Below, one piece after another: positions 6,489 through 6,777 of a DNA stretch of 6,777 nucleotides (position 1 is the stretch's first letter; each line of letters begins with the position of its first letter). The position numbers and the translations under genes are program-made. The notes beneath the pieces are model-generated. The model worked only from the letters and a program-made list of their open reading frames with translations, was not told where the DNA came from and made no database searches. Location: contig JASLDQ010000369.1 of NCBI GenBank assembly GCA_030151505.1, positions 1 through 6,777 of the forward strand, read 5' to 3'. The DNA is from Chromobacteriaceae bacterium (GTDB lineage Bacteria > Pseudomonadota > Gammaproteobacteria > Burkholderiales > Aquaspirillaceae).

Positions 6489-6777
6489 ATGCTCATCGGC
6501 AAACTGGCCAGCCTCACAGGGGCATCCCCCAAGGCAATTCGCCTGTACGAATCCCTTGGCCTGCTCAAAAACGTCCAGCGCCACGGCACATACCGCTGCT
6601 ACACGCCAACGCATCTGCAGCAGGTTCAGCTGATTCGCCAGGCACAGGGACTGGGATTCACGCTGGCCGACCTGAAGGACGCCTTGTCGTCGGCAGACGG
6701 TGAACCGGACTGGCGCAGCCTGATTCGGCATTTGCAGCTGAAACAGGCCAGCATCCGGCAGGACATTCAGCGGATGA
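6489..6777 (+). CDS. MerR-family transcriptional regulator, 5' part only
   Basis: The first 96 residues of a MerR-family DNA-binding protein; the gene runs off the right edge. The N-terminal winged helix-turn-helix is clear: IGKLASLTGASPKAIRLYESLGLL (residues 3-26), then GTYRCYTPTHLQQVQLIRQAQGLGFTLADLK (34-64), which covers the wing and second helical pair. A long helix that would form the antiparallel dimer coiled coil begins around 75-96. Family members act as dimers that distort promoters with over-long spacers. The effector domain is not in the window, so the ligand cannot be named. The only cysteine seen is Cys38 in the wing, so no metal-binding or Fe-S motif is visible in this part. The ATG at 6489 matches the usual family start; upstream is only a weak GGA. 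Its position after yfcF suggests, but does not show, a link to stress or detoxification genes. Confidence 0.93.
   Translation, partial: MLIGKLASLTGASPKAIRLYESLGLLKNVQRHGTYRCYTPTHLQQVQLIRQAQGLGFTLADLKDALSSADGEPDWRSLIRHLQLKQASIRQDIQRM

Overview
This 6.8 kb window is an ordinary-looking stretch of a GC-rich proteobacterial chromosome. The pepP-ubiH pair, a cytoplasmic PAS kinase coupled to an ANTAR response regulator, a YfcF-type glutathione transferase and a TATAATTCGCGC-type promoter suggest a betaproteobacterium, possibly in Neisseriales. That placement is an inference from gene content and composition, not from a marker gene. I saw no transposase, integrase, tRNA, rRNA, CRISPR array or phage gene.

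Left half, all on the minus strand, in order of transcription from right to left. A kinase with three PAS domains and a HisKA_2-type H-box (2779-4566) overlaps by four bases (ATGA) with a REC-ANTAR response regulator (2189-2782). The ANTAR domain implies output by RNA binding and antitermination rather than DNA binding. After a 260 bp gap with a possible promoter and a leader hairpin comes pepP, Xaa-Pro aminopeptidase (627-1928). It overlaps ubiH (1-630, cut by the window edge) by another ATGA. ubiH encodes a flavin monooxygenase of ubiquinone biosynthesis. The pepP-ubiH order is the same as in Escherichia coli.

Right half, all on the plus strand. A short divergent control region (4567-4800) with a perfect TATAAT box serves yjdM (4801-5142), a small zinc-ribbon protein of the PhnA/YjdM family. 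A 421 bp gene-free stretch follows (5143-5563). It holds two hairpins, the stronger one 58 bases upstream of the yfcF start. Next come yfcF (5564-6196), a glutathione transferase, a 292 bp spacer rich in inverted repeats (6197-6488), and the 5' part of a MerR-family regulator (6489-6777, cut by the window edge).

The genes fall into separate functional units: signal transduction with RNA-level output, peptide trimming plus quinone synthesis, and a glutathione/MerR pair that may be a stress or detoxification module. No wholly new system is evident. The points most worth a second look are the kinase-ANTAR pair with no recognisable target in the window, the Cys-Cys-Cys cluster in a degenerate ATP-binding region of that kinase, and the structured leader of yfcF.
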